From Salipiger mucosus DSM 16094 (GTDB lineage Bacteria; Pseudomonadota; Alphaproteobacteria; Rhodobacterales; Rhodobacteraceae): a stretch of DNA of 64,000 bases. The stretch is from assembly GCF_000442255.1 (NCBI RefSeq), contig NZ_KE557274.1, positions 286,585-350,584 of the forward strand, given 5' to 3'. A model generated the notes under the pieces. That model was not told where the DNA came from, searched no databases, and saw only the letters and a list, made by a program, of their open reading frames with translations. Positions 19,384-27,605 of the stretch are shown in pieces. Position numbers and translations under genes: made by a program. Numbering within the stretch: position 1 is the stretch's first letter; every line of letters starts with the position of its first letter.

Positions 19384-20415
19384 TCAATCGAGCCTCGCAA
19401 GAAAAGCACGGGCGCCCTTCTCGAACTTCTGTCGGGTACGGGCATGCCGAAAGAGGATCAGAAGGCCGATCAGCGCGGCAACGTGTCCTGTCAGGGCAAC
19501 CTTGCCGGCAAAGGTGTCGTAGATCCAGCCCTTGTAGAGGTACCCAGCGTGGACAATGATCAGGGCGCCTTGCATCGAGAGTGAATAGACGGCCTGCCGA
19601 CGATAGCACCACAGGAACCAGGCAATCCCCCCGACGAATACGCCCATGTTGAGGAGTGCGATCTCCAGTTGCTCGAGGGACGCGCGATCAATGATCAGCC
19701 CGGTGGTGCGGATTGCCACCCATCCGGACGGGACCACGAGCAGAAGACCGGCAAGCGTCTTCTCGTAGAGGGACAGGTAGGTGAACGCGTGAAACCGTGT
19801 CGCGTGCAAGACCCCGATCCCGAGAAAGACGAGTCCAATGCCGATAGCCATGGCCAGGACTGAGTCCATGCCGGACGGACGCCAGGTCTCTCGCATCGGC
19901 CGGGGGTATCCGTTGCCTTCCATGGAAATTTCGACGACCGACGTGATGGCCTCCGTGATCCGCTCGGCAACGGCGCTTCCCGCGTAACGGGCAGGGGTGT
20001 CGACAACCGCCGTCAGGCGACAGTTCCTGGAAACCCAGACCCGGGAGACCTGTTGCCGGCGTCCGTCGTATCGCCATGTGCCGGTCCAGCCATATTCGGG
20101 TCCACCATGGAAGACGACATCCGAGGGCTGTTGGCGGACGGTCTTGATCTGCTCACGTACCTCAAGCTGAAGCACTTTCCGGAGATGTGCCCTATCCATC
20201 GATGACAGGGCTCGCCCAGCGCGGGCTTCAAGGCGGACCTTGATCTCCGGGTCCAGTGGATGAGACAGCTGCATGCGCCCGATAGACGAGGATGGGGCAC
20301 GGTCGAGTTCCTGGCCAAGAACCAGGTTCCCGTCAATTGCCTCGGGAAGTGCGCAGGCCGACCAGGCCGCCTGCGCGGTCATCAGAAAAATCAGGATCGC
20401 CGATAGGACACGCAT
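19384..20415 (-). CDS. Membrane protein with periplasmic N-terminal domain
   Basis: A 343-residue protein. Residues 1-19 are a signal sequence (MRVLSAILIFLMTAQAAW). Residues 20-180 form a hydrophilic domain with Cys at 21 and near 132. The C-terminal half has about five transmembrane helices, for example AMAIGIGLVFLGIGVLHA, TLAGLLLVVPSGWVAI and GVFVGGIAWFLWCY. No transport or enzyme motif is recognised. It ends three bases from the stop of the convergent DsbA-like gene. Confidence 0.6.
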   Translation of the reverse strand: MRVLSAILIFLMTAQAAWSACALPEAIDGNLVLGQELDRAPSSSIGRMQLSHPLDPEIKVRLEARAGRALSSMDRAHLRKVLQLEVREQIKTVRQQPSDVVFHGGPEYGWTGTWRYDGRRQQVSRVWVSRNCRLTAVVDTPARYAGSAVAERITEAITSVVEISMEGNGYPRPMRETWRPSGMDSVLAMAIGIGLVFLGIGVLHATRFHAFTYLSLYEKTLAGLLLVVPSGWVAIRTTGLIIDRASLEQLEIALLNMGVFVGGIAWFLWCYRRQAVYSLSMQGALIIVHAGYLYKGWIYDTFAGKVALTGHVAALIGLLILFRHARTRQKFEKGARAFLARLD

Positions 20416-20559
20416 GCTGGTTCCAGAGCCTCATGGTCACCATGAATCCTGAAAATTGTAGTGTGAAGTTAAGGATGCTTGTCCGATGGACGCCGAATTC
20501 GAGGTCGAACGATGCACTGGTCTTGTCCCGCGCAGTTGCGGAAGAGAAGCGAAACCGTT

Positions 20560-20946
20560 TCAGTTCCCGAGCGTTGCGTCGAACTCGATGATCGTGCGGT
20601 TCTGCTCGGCGCGCTGCGGAACGGAAATCTGTCCATTGTTGATTCCGTGCCCGGAGAAGAAGATCTGGCGGACCTCCAACTCGGTTCCTGGTTCGCGCAC
20701 GGAGAAACCGGCTTGCACCAGATCTTCCCGCCAATCCTCCAGGATGCCGCTCGGCTCATGTTCCGTCGCGAACCGGAAGACGCGCATCGTCGACCCGATC
20801 TCCCGGGATGTCACCACCTCGGCATCCTCGGGAAGCGTGAGCGGAGCGGGAAACCAATCTGGCGTTGCCGTTGTGTCACCGGCGATTGCGAATGCCGGCA
20901 ACACAACCGAAAGCGCAACGAAAAAACAGGATCTCCTCAACTCCAT
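20560..20946 (-). CDS. Small secreted orphan protein
   Basis: A 128-residue protein with a signal sequence MELRRSCFFVALSVVL ending near FAIAGD. The ATG at 20946 is preferred over one at 20955. The mature part has IGSTMRVFRF, GILEDWREDLVQAGFSV and EVRQIFFSGHG, a short alpha/beta domain. No family is recognised. It could be periplasmic or outer-membrane associated. Confidence 0.55.
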   Translation of the reverse strand: MELRRSCFFVALSVVLPAFAIAGDTTATPDWFPAPLTLPEDAEVVTSREIGSTMRVFRFATEHEPSGILEDWREDLVQAGFSVREPGTELEVRQIFFSGHGINNGQISVPQRAEQNRTIIEFDATLGN

Positions 20947-21192
20947 GATACTCACTCCGACGGTGTCATTTCAGAATCCGGGAAACCATACCGCCGAGTG
21001 GAGATCTTCGCGAGCCATTGCTTCCGCCTATCGGCAGGAGCTTGCTCACCAAGCGTTCGAGAGCCTCCGTAACCTGGAGATCTGGCAGGCCTGAATTTTT
21101 TGACTGGCCTCTCGGCCAGCTGCCAAGGCATGAACATTATATGATGTGCAGCGACGTCCAGCATGCATATCCAATGATTTGCATGCTGACGC

Positions 21193-21963
21193 TCATTGCA
21201 TGAGGTCGGCAGTCCGGGTGTGAGCGAGTTCCATGTCTCGAAGAAGACGACACTGCCGCGTGTTTTCCAGGGCATCCGTGAACGCGCTCTCGGAAACGCG
21301 ACGGGTCCCATCCGGTCCGGCCGCAACGGGTGTCACACCGAAATAGTCGCAGACAGAGTCCACGATCCGGGCCCTGGCTTGATCTTGTGAATTGGTGGAC
21401 TCGTCCACGAGCGCTGCCTGGCGCAGGGGGCCGGGCAAGCTGTCGACTGGACCGTCCATGATTTTCAGGATGTCCTCGTCTTCCATTCGGAGCACGTCAT
21501 CGGTGACATCCAAGACAACGTCATTTTGCCCAGGGGTTTCCACCGTCATCTCGATCCGGTCGCTCAGCAGCGTGACGGCATCGAGGGCGAGCTCGCTTTC
21601 AATCTCGGCGCCCTGAAGTGTCGGGAAGACGCAGACAATGCGGTCGTCGTCGCTGGTACCGGTCCCGACCATTGCGAAAACGCGTCCATACCCAAGGAAG
21701 CCGGCCATTTCACTGTCCTGGCACAGAACGCGTCGATCCTGAAAATCACCGGCCACGAGACTGCGGTCGGTGTCCTGTCCGACCTGCCATCCAGTGGCCT
21801 CCGTCCAGGTCATGCGTTCGCCGTTCTCGTCCGTACCTTCGATGCCGGCCACGGGCTCTCCAATGGATGAGACCGTCGAAAGAACCTGGTCGGCGGTCAT
21901 TCCCATGTCGCCAATGTGCATCCTGTGTGTTCCGTCGATCAGAATGGAAACGTTGTTAAGCAT
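21193..21963 (-). CDS. Orphan protein of 256 residues
   Basis: Starts MLNNVSILIDGTHRM at 21963 with an AGGAGGGCC-type ribosome binding site on the minus strand. A longer open frame upstream would overlap the divergent gene at 22045 and is rejected. The protein is acidic, with regular beta-strand patterns (RIVCVFPTLQG, RIEMTVETPGQNDVVLDVTDD). Five Cys are scattered. No signal peptide or known motif. Confidence 0.55.
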   Translation of the reverse strand: MLNNVSILIDGTHRMHIGDMGMTADQVLSTVSSIGEPVAGIEGTDENGERMTWTEATGWQVGQDTDRSLVAGDFQDRRVLCQDSEMAGFLGYGRVFAMVGTGTSDDDRIVCVFPTLQGAEIESELALDAVTLLSDRIEMTVETPGQNDVVLDVTDDVLRMEDEDILKIMDGPVDSLPGPLRQAALVDESTNSQDQARARIVDSVCDYFGVTPVAAGPDGTRRVSESAFTDALENTRQCRLLRDMELAHTRTADLMQ

Positions 21964-22044
21964 GAGTGGCCCTCCTTGAACTACATGTTTCCCCGGAATA
22001 GAAAGGAACAAAGCCTCACCGGATCGAGGTAAGGAGAGCAATAC

Positions 22045-22605
22045 ATGACAAAAACCTGGGTCATCGGATGCCCGCACTTCGGGCACCACAATATCTATTC
22101 ATTCAAGGACGACGATGGGAACCTCATTAGGCCCTACGCGGACAATGCGGATGATGGCGACGAGTACATCCGCCAACGCTGGCAAGAAACCATATCGTCA
22201 AAGGACACGGTCTATGTGAACGGCGACGTGGCCATGGCTCGATGGGGTCTGAAAAGACTTGAAGCATTGAATGGCAAGTTGATCCTTATCATGGGGAATC
22301 ACGACAGTCACCCAATGCAAGACTATCTTCAATATTTTCAAAGAATCCTGCCCGAGAAGAAGGTCGACCAGTTCATCATCAGTCACCGCCCGTTGCACCC
22401 GGGATCGTTGCCGACATGGTGTCTGGGCAACATCCATGCCCATACTCACGAACGTCCCGTGACAATGGAGACGGAAGACGGCCCGGTCCCCGACCCCCGC
22501 TATTTCAATACCTGCGTGGAAGTGAACGATTTCCGGCCAGTTCTGCTGCATGATGCGATGAACGCCCTGCGTCGCCGGAACCAGGTGTCGGAACCACAGG
22601 GCTGA
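22045..22605 (+). CDS. Calcineurin-like metallophosphoesterase with altered first metal ligand
   Basis: A 186-residue member of the small phosphoesterase group common in phages and bacteria. Visible motifs are GCPHFGHHNI (8-17), NGDVA (59-63), GNHDSH (84-89), SHRPL (113-117) and GNIHAHTH (128-135), which together coordinate two metals. The first motif is normally DxH; here the Asp is replaced by Cys9 (C-P-H), so metal choice or activity may differ. These enzymes hydrolyse phosphomono- or diesters; the substrate is unknown. It has a good GGAG site upstream. Confidence 0.85.
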   Translation: MTKTWVIGCPHFGHHNIYSFKDDDGNLIRPYADNADDGDEYIRQRWQETISSKDTVYVNGDVAMARWGLKRLEALNGKLILIMGNHDSHPMQDYLQYFQRILPEKKVDQFIISHRPLHPGSLPTWCLGNIHAHTHERPVTMETEDGPVPDPRYFNTCVEVNDFRPVLLHDAMNALRRRNQVSEPQG

Positions 22606-22614
22606 CAAAATGAA

Positions 22615-22645
22615 GGGAACCGGCCCTTTCTCGAGGCCGGCTCCC
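22615..22645. terminator. Bidirectional stem-loop between convergent genes
   Basis: GGGAACCGGCC (22615-22625) pairs with GGCCGGCTCCC (22635-22645) with one mismatch and a nine-base loop. It separates the phosphoesterase from the convergent gene at 22673. There is no clear T-run, so rho-independent action is uncertain. Confidence 0.5.
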
Positions 22646-22672
22646 GCACGCGAATAGTCTGGAAGACAGGTC

Positions 22673-23800
22673 TCAGGGGGTTGGCGCCGAGGACGCCGCA
22701 CGCCGTGCGCCCAGGCGACCGAGCTTCGGACGAGGGCGACCTGCCGGCTTGGACGCTGCGGGCGCCGGTGTGTCTTCCTTTGGCTCGGATGTCGCCGGTA
22801 CCTCCGAAGGCTCTGCAGGGGTCTCCTGAGTTTCTTCCGAGGTGTTCTCGGATGGCTCGTCGACCGGCTTGGAGGTCGTCTCCTGGGCCTTTTCCGGTGC
22901 TTTCCGTGCCGCACGACGACGCCCGAGGCGGCCGCCCTTCTTCGGCGCGTCCTGCTCCGCCTCCGCGGCGTCCTGCGCGTCGGCTTCGGCGGAGGCTTCC
23001 ATCTCGGCATCGCGGGACTGGTAGTCTTCCTTGCTGTCCTCCTCGCCGCCAAATGACGGGTCATCGGCGGACTCGGATGCCGCCGGAGCGTCGACGTCCG
23101 CCGCATCATCCACGGTCTCCGCGGGCGTATCTTGCTCGGGTCCACTCTCGGCGGCATCAGCTGACGGATCGGTATCGGTTTCTGCCGACGGCTTCGACGC
23201 TTCTGTTTCGTCCGGAGCCGAGGCATCCGCCACAGGCGTTTCTCCGGTCACCTCCGGGTCGGGAGATGAGTTTTCCTGCATATCCGCAACGTCGGGCTCG
23301 ACCTCGGCCGTGTCCGTGTGTTCGTCGCCGGACAGATCGATCTCCTGGGAAAGCGTCTTGCCCTGGTACGCAGCCTGAAGGGCTTCGAGATACTGCTGAC
23401 GGGCATGCTCGAGTTTCACGGAGCCGACTGTATTCGCGTAGCCCGGGGCAAAATCCTTGAAGCTGTGGATGACCTGCCCGTCGCGCTCCTTGCGGGTGCA
23501 GTCCTTGAAGTCGAACGTGATATCGGCGCCGTCGACATCGCCCTTGAAGTAGCTGCCATCACGGAGCGAGCCCGGGTGCGGCGTCTGGATCGTGTCGCCG
23601 ATAAGATCGCGCAGCACCTCCACGGTGGACAGCGCCGTCGCGTTGTAAGCGATCATGTCGATTTTCTCACCGTTCGCCTCGCCCTCGAGGAAGGCATAGA
23701 ACACCGGCGGCCTGGAATCCTTGGCTGCCGTCTTTCCATACCGGACGGATTTCACCTGAACAGCGCTGTGGTCGGTGCGTTCTGGAGTCTTGTCGGCCAT
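22673..23800 (-). CDS. Protein with a short globular N-terminus and acidic tail ending in basic repeats
   Basis: A 375-residue protein. Residues 1-155 look folded: VKSVRYGKTAAKD, PVFYAFLEGEANGEKIDMIAY, VEVLRDLIGDTIQ, ITFDFKDCTRKE. Residues 165-270 are disordered and acidic. Near residue 290 is KKGGRLGRRRAARKAPE and near the end GRLGARRAASSAP, two copies of a GRLGxRRAA motif. The architecture parallels the acidic protein at 7864-9000. The basic repeats suggest nucleic-acid or partner binding; no family is recognised. Confidence 0.6.
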   Translation of the reverse strand: MADKTPERTDHSAVQVKSVRYGKTAAKDSRPPVFYAFLEGEANGEKIDMIAYNATALSTVEVLRDLIGDTIQTPHPGSLRDGSYFKGDVDGADITFDFKDCTRKERDGQVIHSFKDFAPGYANTVGSVKLEHARQQYLEALQAAYQGKTLSQEIDLSGDEHTDTAEVEPDVADMQENSSPDPEVTGETPVADASAPDETEASKPSAETDTDPSADAAESGPEQDTPAETVDDAADVDAPAASESADDPSFGGEEDSKEDYQSRDAEMEASAEADAQDAAEAEQDAPKKGGRLGRRRAARKAPEKAQETTSKPVDEPSENTSEETQETPAEPSEVPATSEPKEDTPAPAASKPAGRPRPKLGRLGARRAASSAPTP

Positions 23801-23928
23801 AAGGGTCTCTCTTCAATTTCAAGAATTATTGTTCAGGTTCTGCAGTGAGGCGCAAGTAACAAATTTTTCGGTGATTTATCCCTGATAAACTCTTTCATGT
23901 CATCCTGGGCAGAGTTTTGGAGGTCTTG

Positions 23929-24402
23929 ATGAAGAAACACCTATTTTCCGGAGTGGCTGTCCTCGTGGCGGTCCTGGGCGCCCCGGCCATCGCCGCGGAC
24001 GCCGAAATCAACGAAGCCTGGGAAGGGCACAAGGCGGATGACGTCTGTTTTGCCATCACCTTCCCGGAGGCGGAACGCCCGGGCGGCGACCGCTACGTCA
24101 CGGTCTCGAACCGGTTCGAGGAAGGCGTCGAAGACGAAATCGCCGTCGTCTCCGGTTTCGGTGAAGAAGCCAACATCGAGGGCACGATCAGGATCGATGA
24201 AGAGCTCCCGTTCCAGCTGCTCGTCTACAAGGGCACGGGGTTCCTGAAAACCGAGGAGCTCGAAGAGAAGGCCGTCCAGCAAATGAAGGCCGGCCGCGAG
24301 CTCGAGGTGAAGTGGACGAAGCCCGACGGCACCTACGTCTTCGACGAATACAGCCTCTACGGCATGACGGCATCACGGGCCTTCGCCAACGAGTGCGATT
24401 GA
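23929..24402 (+). CDS. Secreted protein, possibly IalB-like
   Basis: A 157-residue protein. The ATG at 23929 has GGAGG six bases upstream; a TTG at 23917 is possible but would overlap that site. The signal MKKHLFSGVAVLVAVL ends at PAIAADA. The mature domain has one Cys near its start (KADDVCFAITFP) and one at the C-terminus (FANECD), with RYVTVSNRFEEG and a C-terminal YSLYGMTASRAF. A Cys pair plus the 'xSLxGxTxA' ending resembles the invasion-associated locus B family. It is the last backbone gene before the island. Confidence 0.6.
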   Translation: MKKHLFSGVAVLVAVLGAPAIAADAEINEAWEGHKADDVCFAITFPEAERPGGDRYVTVSNRFEEGVEDEIAVVSGFGEEANIEGTIRIDEELPFQLLVYKGTGFLKTEELEEKAVQQMKAGRELEVKWTKPDGTYVFDEYSLYGMTASRAFANECD

Positions 24403-24841
24403 GGTAAACCGCCAAGCTTGCGAGAAGGACGCCGATTGGCCGGCCCTTTGCAATTCGTGTTGCAAACGGGCCTAAGGGCTCGGAGCGCAATGTCCGCTCC
24501 GAGCCCATTGCGGAAGTGTTAAATTCTCGCTGAGCACGCTCGCAGAAGAACCTCTGTTGACGTACGGTAGATCTTCATGCCGCACCGCAGCTCTGAATCC
24601 GGTCGTTCGTGCGCCGCGTAGCGAAATCCTCAGGAGCAGCGACCGCACCGCGGGACCTTTCTGCCGTTCGCTGCGGTTGCTCACTTCACGCTGCATTTGC
24701 ATAGGCGTCCGACTTGAAGGGCGAGAGCCGACCTTCGCCGCACCTGCGAGCCGGCGCGACGCGAGTTGAAATAGCAGACCTACAATTCTTCTCCGAAACG
24801 CGAGAATTTCTATGTCGTCCCTTGGCCGCTCTGAGCCTCAG
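24403..24841. other. Non-coding left island boundary region
   Basis: No credible gene is seen here. Two tandem hairpins occupy 24442-24506. Further right are degenerate intergenic motifs typical of the island, including GCCGTTCGCTGC at 24663-24674. The composition changes from backbone-like to island-like somewhere in this stretch. No attachment-site repeat matching the right edge was found by eye. Confidence 0.5.
24442..24506. repeat. Two tandem hairpins
   Basis: First: GGCCC-T-TTGCAA (24442-24453) pairs with TTGCAA-AC-GGGCC (24460-24472). Second: GGGCTCGGAGCG (24476-24487) pairs perfectly over 12 bp with CGCTCCGAGCCC (24495-24506). They may terminate the backbone gene at 24402 or be a palindromic repeat; the GGGCTCGGAGC string recurs in three island spacers. 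Confidence 0.6.
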
Positions 24842-25165
24842 TCATCCGGCGCGCGGCGCGGCAAGGATCACTGCGGCCCCGATTAGGCACAGGCCTGCCC
24901 CCGAGAGATCCCAGAGGTCCGGCTGCTGCCCTTCCGCACCCCACATCCAGACGAGTGAGGCTGCGATGTAGACGCCGCCGTAGGCAGCAAAAGCCCGGCC
25001 GGCGAAGTCGGTATCGACCTGCGCGAGCAACCAACCGAACAGAGCAAGGCTCGCAATTCCCGGTAGTAGCCAAAGGCTCGAGGCACCGCGCCACCAGGCC
25101 CAGACTGCAAAGCAACCGGCGATCTCGGCCAAAGCGGCGAGCGGATAGATGACCGCGGCTGGCAT
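24842..25165 (-). CDS. YnfA/UPF0060-family small membrane protein
   Basis: A 107-residue protein of four transmembrane helices with the family pattern: [55 protein letters not shown] and a last helix ending ILAAP. The Gly- and Ala-rich [13 protein letters not shown] segment is the signature. YnfA-like proteins are proposed small-drug or cation exporters related to the SMR fold. Its ATG overlaps the merR TGA (ATGA), so both are cotranscribed and coupled, suggesting a metal-resistance role here. Confidence 0.85.
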   Translation of the reverse strand: MPAAVIYPLAALAEIAGCFAVWAWWRGASSLWLLPGIASLALFGWLLAQVDTDFAGRAFAAYGGVYIAASLVWMWGAEGQQPDLWDLSGAGLCLIGAAVILAAPRAG

Positions 25166-25593
25166 CAGGTGGCGGGCCGGCCGTGGTCCGCAAGGCATTC
25201 CTCGTGGTCGCGCAGCACCTCGAGGATGCGGCAGTCAGCGACCCGGTCGGCACTGCACTCGCTGAGCATTCGTTGCAGTTCGACCCGAAGCGCCTCGAGC
25301 CGGGCGATACGATCCTCGACCTCGCGGAGCTGTTTTTGTGCGACCGCGTCGACCTGAGCACAGGATCGTTCAGGGCTGTCGGAAAGGTCCAGAAGTTCCC
25401 GGATCGCCTCCAACGAAAAGCCGAGCTGCCGCGAGTGCCGGATGAACGCAAGGCGATCGAGATCAGCATCTCTGTAGCGGCGCTGGCCGCCCTCGCTCCG
25501 GCCGGGCTCCGGCATGAGGCCGATCTGCTCGTAATAGCGGATTGTCTGAACCTTGGTGCCGGTTCGCTTGGCCAGCGTGCCGATGGTGAGCAT
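25165..25593 (-). CDS. MerR-family metal-responsive regulator
   Basis: A 142-residue MerR protein. The winged HTH (residues 1-40) has [16 protein letters not shown] and GGQRRYRD, followed by the dimerisation helix (80-112). Cysteines at 78, 113, 121 and 133 occupy positions like those of ZntR/CadR/PbrR metal sites. Matching dyads lie in its own promoter, before the SCO gene at 25745 and before the P1B ATPase at 27606, so it probably controls the whole metal module, activating through 19-base spacer promoters. The inducing metal (Zn, Cd, Pb or Cu) is unresolved. Confidence 0.88.
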   Translation of the reverse strand: MLTIGTLAKRTGTKVQTIRYYEQIGLMPEPGRSEGGQRRYRDADLDRLAFIRHSRQLGFSLEAIRELLDLSDSPERSCAQVDAVAQKQLREVEDRIARLEALRVELQRMLSECSADRVADCRILEVLRDHEECLADHGRPAT

Positions 25594-25612
25594 TGTCGAC
25601 CTCCGCAGATAC

Positions 25613-25627
25613 CTATAGCTGCTGTAG
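25613..25627 (-). promoter_or_regulatory. MerR-type dyad upstream of merR
   Basis: CTATAG-CTG-CTGTAG, an imperfect 6-3-6 dyad, lies 20 bases before the merR ATG (25593). It shares the CTGTAG half-site with the two other operators. Probably autoregulatory. Confidence 0.5.
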
Positions 25628-25678
25628 AGAAGGGTGAAGAACAGGACAATAGGTCACGGCCTCCCCCGGAGAAACGCC

Positions 25679-25709
25679 TTGAACCTCTACCTGCTGTAGC
25701 TTGTATCTC
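25679..25709 (+). promoter_or_regulatory. MerR-controlled promoter of the SCO-PCuAC-SCO operon
   Basis: TTGAAC (25679-25684) and TATCTC (25704-25709) are separated by 19 bases containing CTAC-CTG-CTGTAG. The over-long 19-base spacer with a central dyad is the MerR-activated promoter signature. Confidence 0.65.
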
Positions 25710-25744
25710 TCCGCCGTCTGACGAGGCAAAGAGGGGTCCTGCGA

Positions 25745-26353
25745 ATGGCTCGAGTTCGGAAATTGGTATGGCTGTTGTGCGGCATCGGCATCCTGGTTCT
25801 TGGCAGCGCGGTGTTGTGGCAACGCACGACCTCCACTCCGACGGCTGAGAGCGAACCGGCCATCGTCGCCGATTTCGAGCTCACCGGTCACGACGGCATG
25901 GTTCGCACCGAAGAGGATCTTCGCGGGACGTGGAGCCTGATCTTCTTCGGCTTCACCCATTGCCCGGACATTTGCCCCACGACGCTCGCTGATGTTGCCC
26001 AGGTGATGGACAATTTGGGACCGCAGGCCAGCCAGGTTCAGCCTGTGTTCATTACCGTCGATCCGGAACGCGATGATGTCCAGGCGCTTGCGGACTACGT
26101 GCCTCAGTTCCACCCGTCGTTCCTTGGCCTGACCGGAACGCCTGCGCAGATCGAAAGCACTGCCAAGACCTTCAAGGTCTACTACGAGAAGGTGGACGAG
26201 CCGCAGGCACCGAATGGCTATTCCATGGGCCACACGTCTCAGCTCTTCCTATTCAACCCGCAGAACGAGCTGGTTCGCCTCTTCAGCTACGGCACCCCGC
26301 CTTCCGAGATCACGGCAGACATGGAGCCGCGGATCGCCGCCGATAGCAGCTGA
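25745..26353 (+). CDS. SCO1/SenC-family copper protein (first copy)
   Basis: A 202-residue membrane-anchored protein. One N-terminal transmembrane helix (LVWLLCGIGILVLGSAVLW) is followed by a periplasmic thioredoxin fold. Copper ligands are C73 and C77 in THCPDICP and H163 in MGHTSQ, all intact. SCO proteins deliver copper to cytochrome oxidase CuA or sense redox state. It heads an operon with a PCuAC chaperone and a second SCO. A MerR-type promoter lies upstream. Confidence 0.92.
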   Translation: MARVRKLVWLLCGIGILVLGSAVLWQRTTSTPTAESEPAIVADFELTGHDGMVRTEEDLRGTWSLIFFGFTHCPDICPTTLADVAQVMDNLGPQASQVQPVFITVDPERDDVQALADYVPQFHPSFLGLTGTPAQIESTAKTFKVYYEKVDEPQAPNGYSMGHTSQLFLFNPQNELVRLFSYGTPPSEITADMEPRIAADSS

Positions 26354-26415
26354 ACCAAGGGCCTGCTTCGCCACTGTTTCCAAGGTCCGTGCGGCCCAAC
26401 ATGAAAGGATATACC

Positions 26416-26871
26416 ATGAAGAACCTCGTTCCCTTCGCCGCCGTGGCGGCCTTCCTGATGCCTGCGCCACTCTTTGCCGGCTCGGACGACATCACCGTTG
26501 AGAACGCATGGTCGCGTGCCTCCATCGGCACCAGCCGGCCTGGGGCGGCTTACATGACCATTCACAATACCGGAGAGGATGCAGCGAGCTTGACCGGCCT
26601 TTCGACCGACCTGGCTGCGATGGCTGAGATCCATCGAAGCACGACCAACGAGGAGAACGTCACATCGATGGCGCCGGCCGGGACCATCGACATTCCGGCG
26701 GGAGAGACAGTCGCCCTGGAGCCGGGCGGGCTGCATGCGATGCTGATGCAGCTCCAGCGCCCCATGATCGAGGGGGAAAGCTTCTCCCTGACGCTCGAAT
26801 TCTCCGATGGAGAAGAGATCGAACTCGAGGTGCCGATCCGTGGTATCGCGGCGCGGGGTCCGCAGGACTGA
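26416..26871 (+). CDS. PCuAC periplasmic copper chaperone
   Basis: A 151-residue protein. The start at 26416 gives a signal MKNLVPFAAVAAFLM ending at LFAGSDD. The mature domain carries the HxnM...HxM copper site: H73 (EIHRS), M85 (TSMAP), H107 and M109 (GGLHAMLM). PCuAC hands Cu(I) to SCO and cytochrome oxidase. Its TGA overlaps the ATG of the next SCO gene by one base (TGATG), a tight coupling that fits the shared pathway. Confidence 0.9.
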   Translation: MKNLVPFAAVAAFLMPAPLFAGSDDITVENAWSRASIGTSRPGAAYMTIHNTGEDAASLTGLSTDLAAMAEIHRSTTNEENVTSMAPAGTIDIPAGETVALEPGGLHAMLMQLQRPMIEGESFSLTLEFSDGEEIELEVPIRGIAARGPQD

Positions 26872-27479
26872 TGCGCAGGCGGAGCTTCCTGCTATATGGC
26901 GCGGCCGGCACCGGCGCGATAGCTGCCACGCTGGGGATTGGATGGTGGCAGGTGGACGGTCCCGGCGCGGACGCGCCGGTCGGGAAGCGTCCGCTGCCGC
27001 TGACCGAGATGTCTTTCCGGCTCACGGATCACGAAGGAAAATCGGTTGGTCCGCAGAGCCTTCTGGGGCGCGCCTCGCTCGTCTTCTTCGGGTTCACCTA
27101 CTGTCCGGAGGTCTGCCCCACGACGTTGGCCGACATCTCGACCTGGCTCGACGGGCTCGACGAGGATGCGAAAGACCTGAACGTCGTTCTCATCACGGTC
27201 GACCCGGAGCGCGACACCGTCGAGGCTCTTTCGGAATATGTCGGCTATTTCCACCCGTCCATCAGGGGATGGACAGGGAGGACATCGGAGATCGACCGAG
27301 CGACCGAGGACTTCCGGGTGCGTTACGAGAAGGTCCCCCTGGAGGGAGGCGGTTACACGATGAACCACACGTCAGGCGTTTTCCTGTTCGGCGCCGATGG
27401 GCGCCATGTGACCATCATCGACTACCACGAGTCGCGCGAGTTTGCGCTCCCCAAGATACGGCGCGCGATGGAGGCGTAG
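26871..27479 (+). CDS. SCO1/SenC-family copper protein (second copy)
   Basis: A 202-residue protein. The N-terminus MRRRSFLLYGAAGTGAI looks like a twin-arginine-type signal or anchor. Copper ligands C78 and C82 (TYCPEVCP) and H166 (TMNHTSG) are intact. It is a paralogue of the SCO at 25745, with clear differences. Two SCOs around one PCuAC may serve different oxidases or split copper donation and disulfide reduction. Translation is coupled to the PCuAC gene. Confidence 0.9.
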   Translation: MRRRSFLLYGAAGTGAIAATLGIGWWQVDGPGADAPVGKRPLPLTEMSFRLTDHEGKSVGPQSLLGRASLVFFGFTYCPEVCPTTLADISTWLDGLDEDAKDLNVVLITVDPERDTVEALSEYVGYFHPSIRGWTGRTSEIDRATEDFRVRYEKVPLEGGGYTMNHTSGVFLFGADGRHVTIIDYHESREFALPKIRRAMEA

Positions 27480-27539
27480 TGCCGTGGCTCCAGCTGACGC
27501 TCGGATATCGTCTGGTCTTGGAGAAATTGTCATTCGCCC

Positions 27540-27570
27540 TTGAACCTACAGTTGCTGTAGGTCGTATATC
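27540..27570 (+). promoter_or_regulatory. MerR-controlled promoter of the P1B ATPase
   Basis: TTGAAC (27540-27545) and TATATC (27565-27570) are separated by 19 bases. A perfect 7-3-7 dyad, CCTACAG-TTG-CTGTAGG, spans 27545-27561. This is the best of the three MerR-type sites. Confidence 0.8.
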
Positions 27571-27605
27571 GAGTTCCGATCGAAGAATCACGACGGAGAG
27601 CCATC

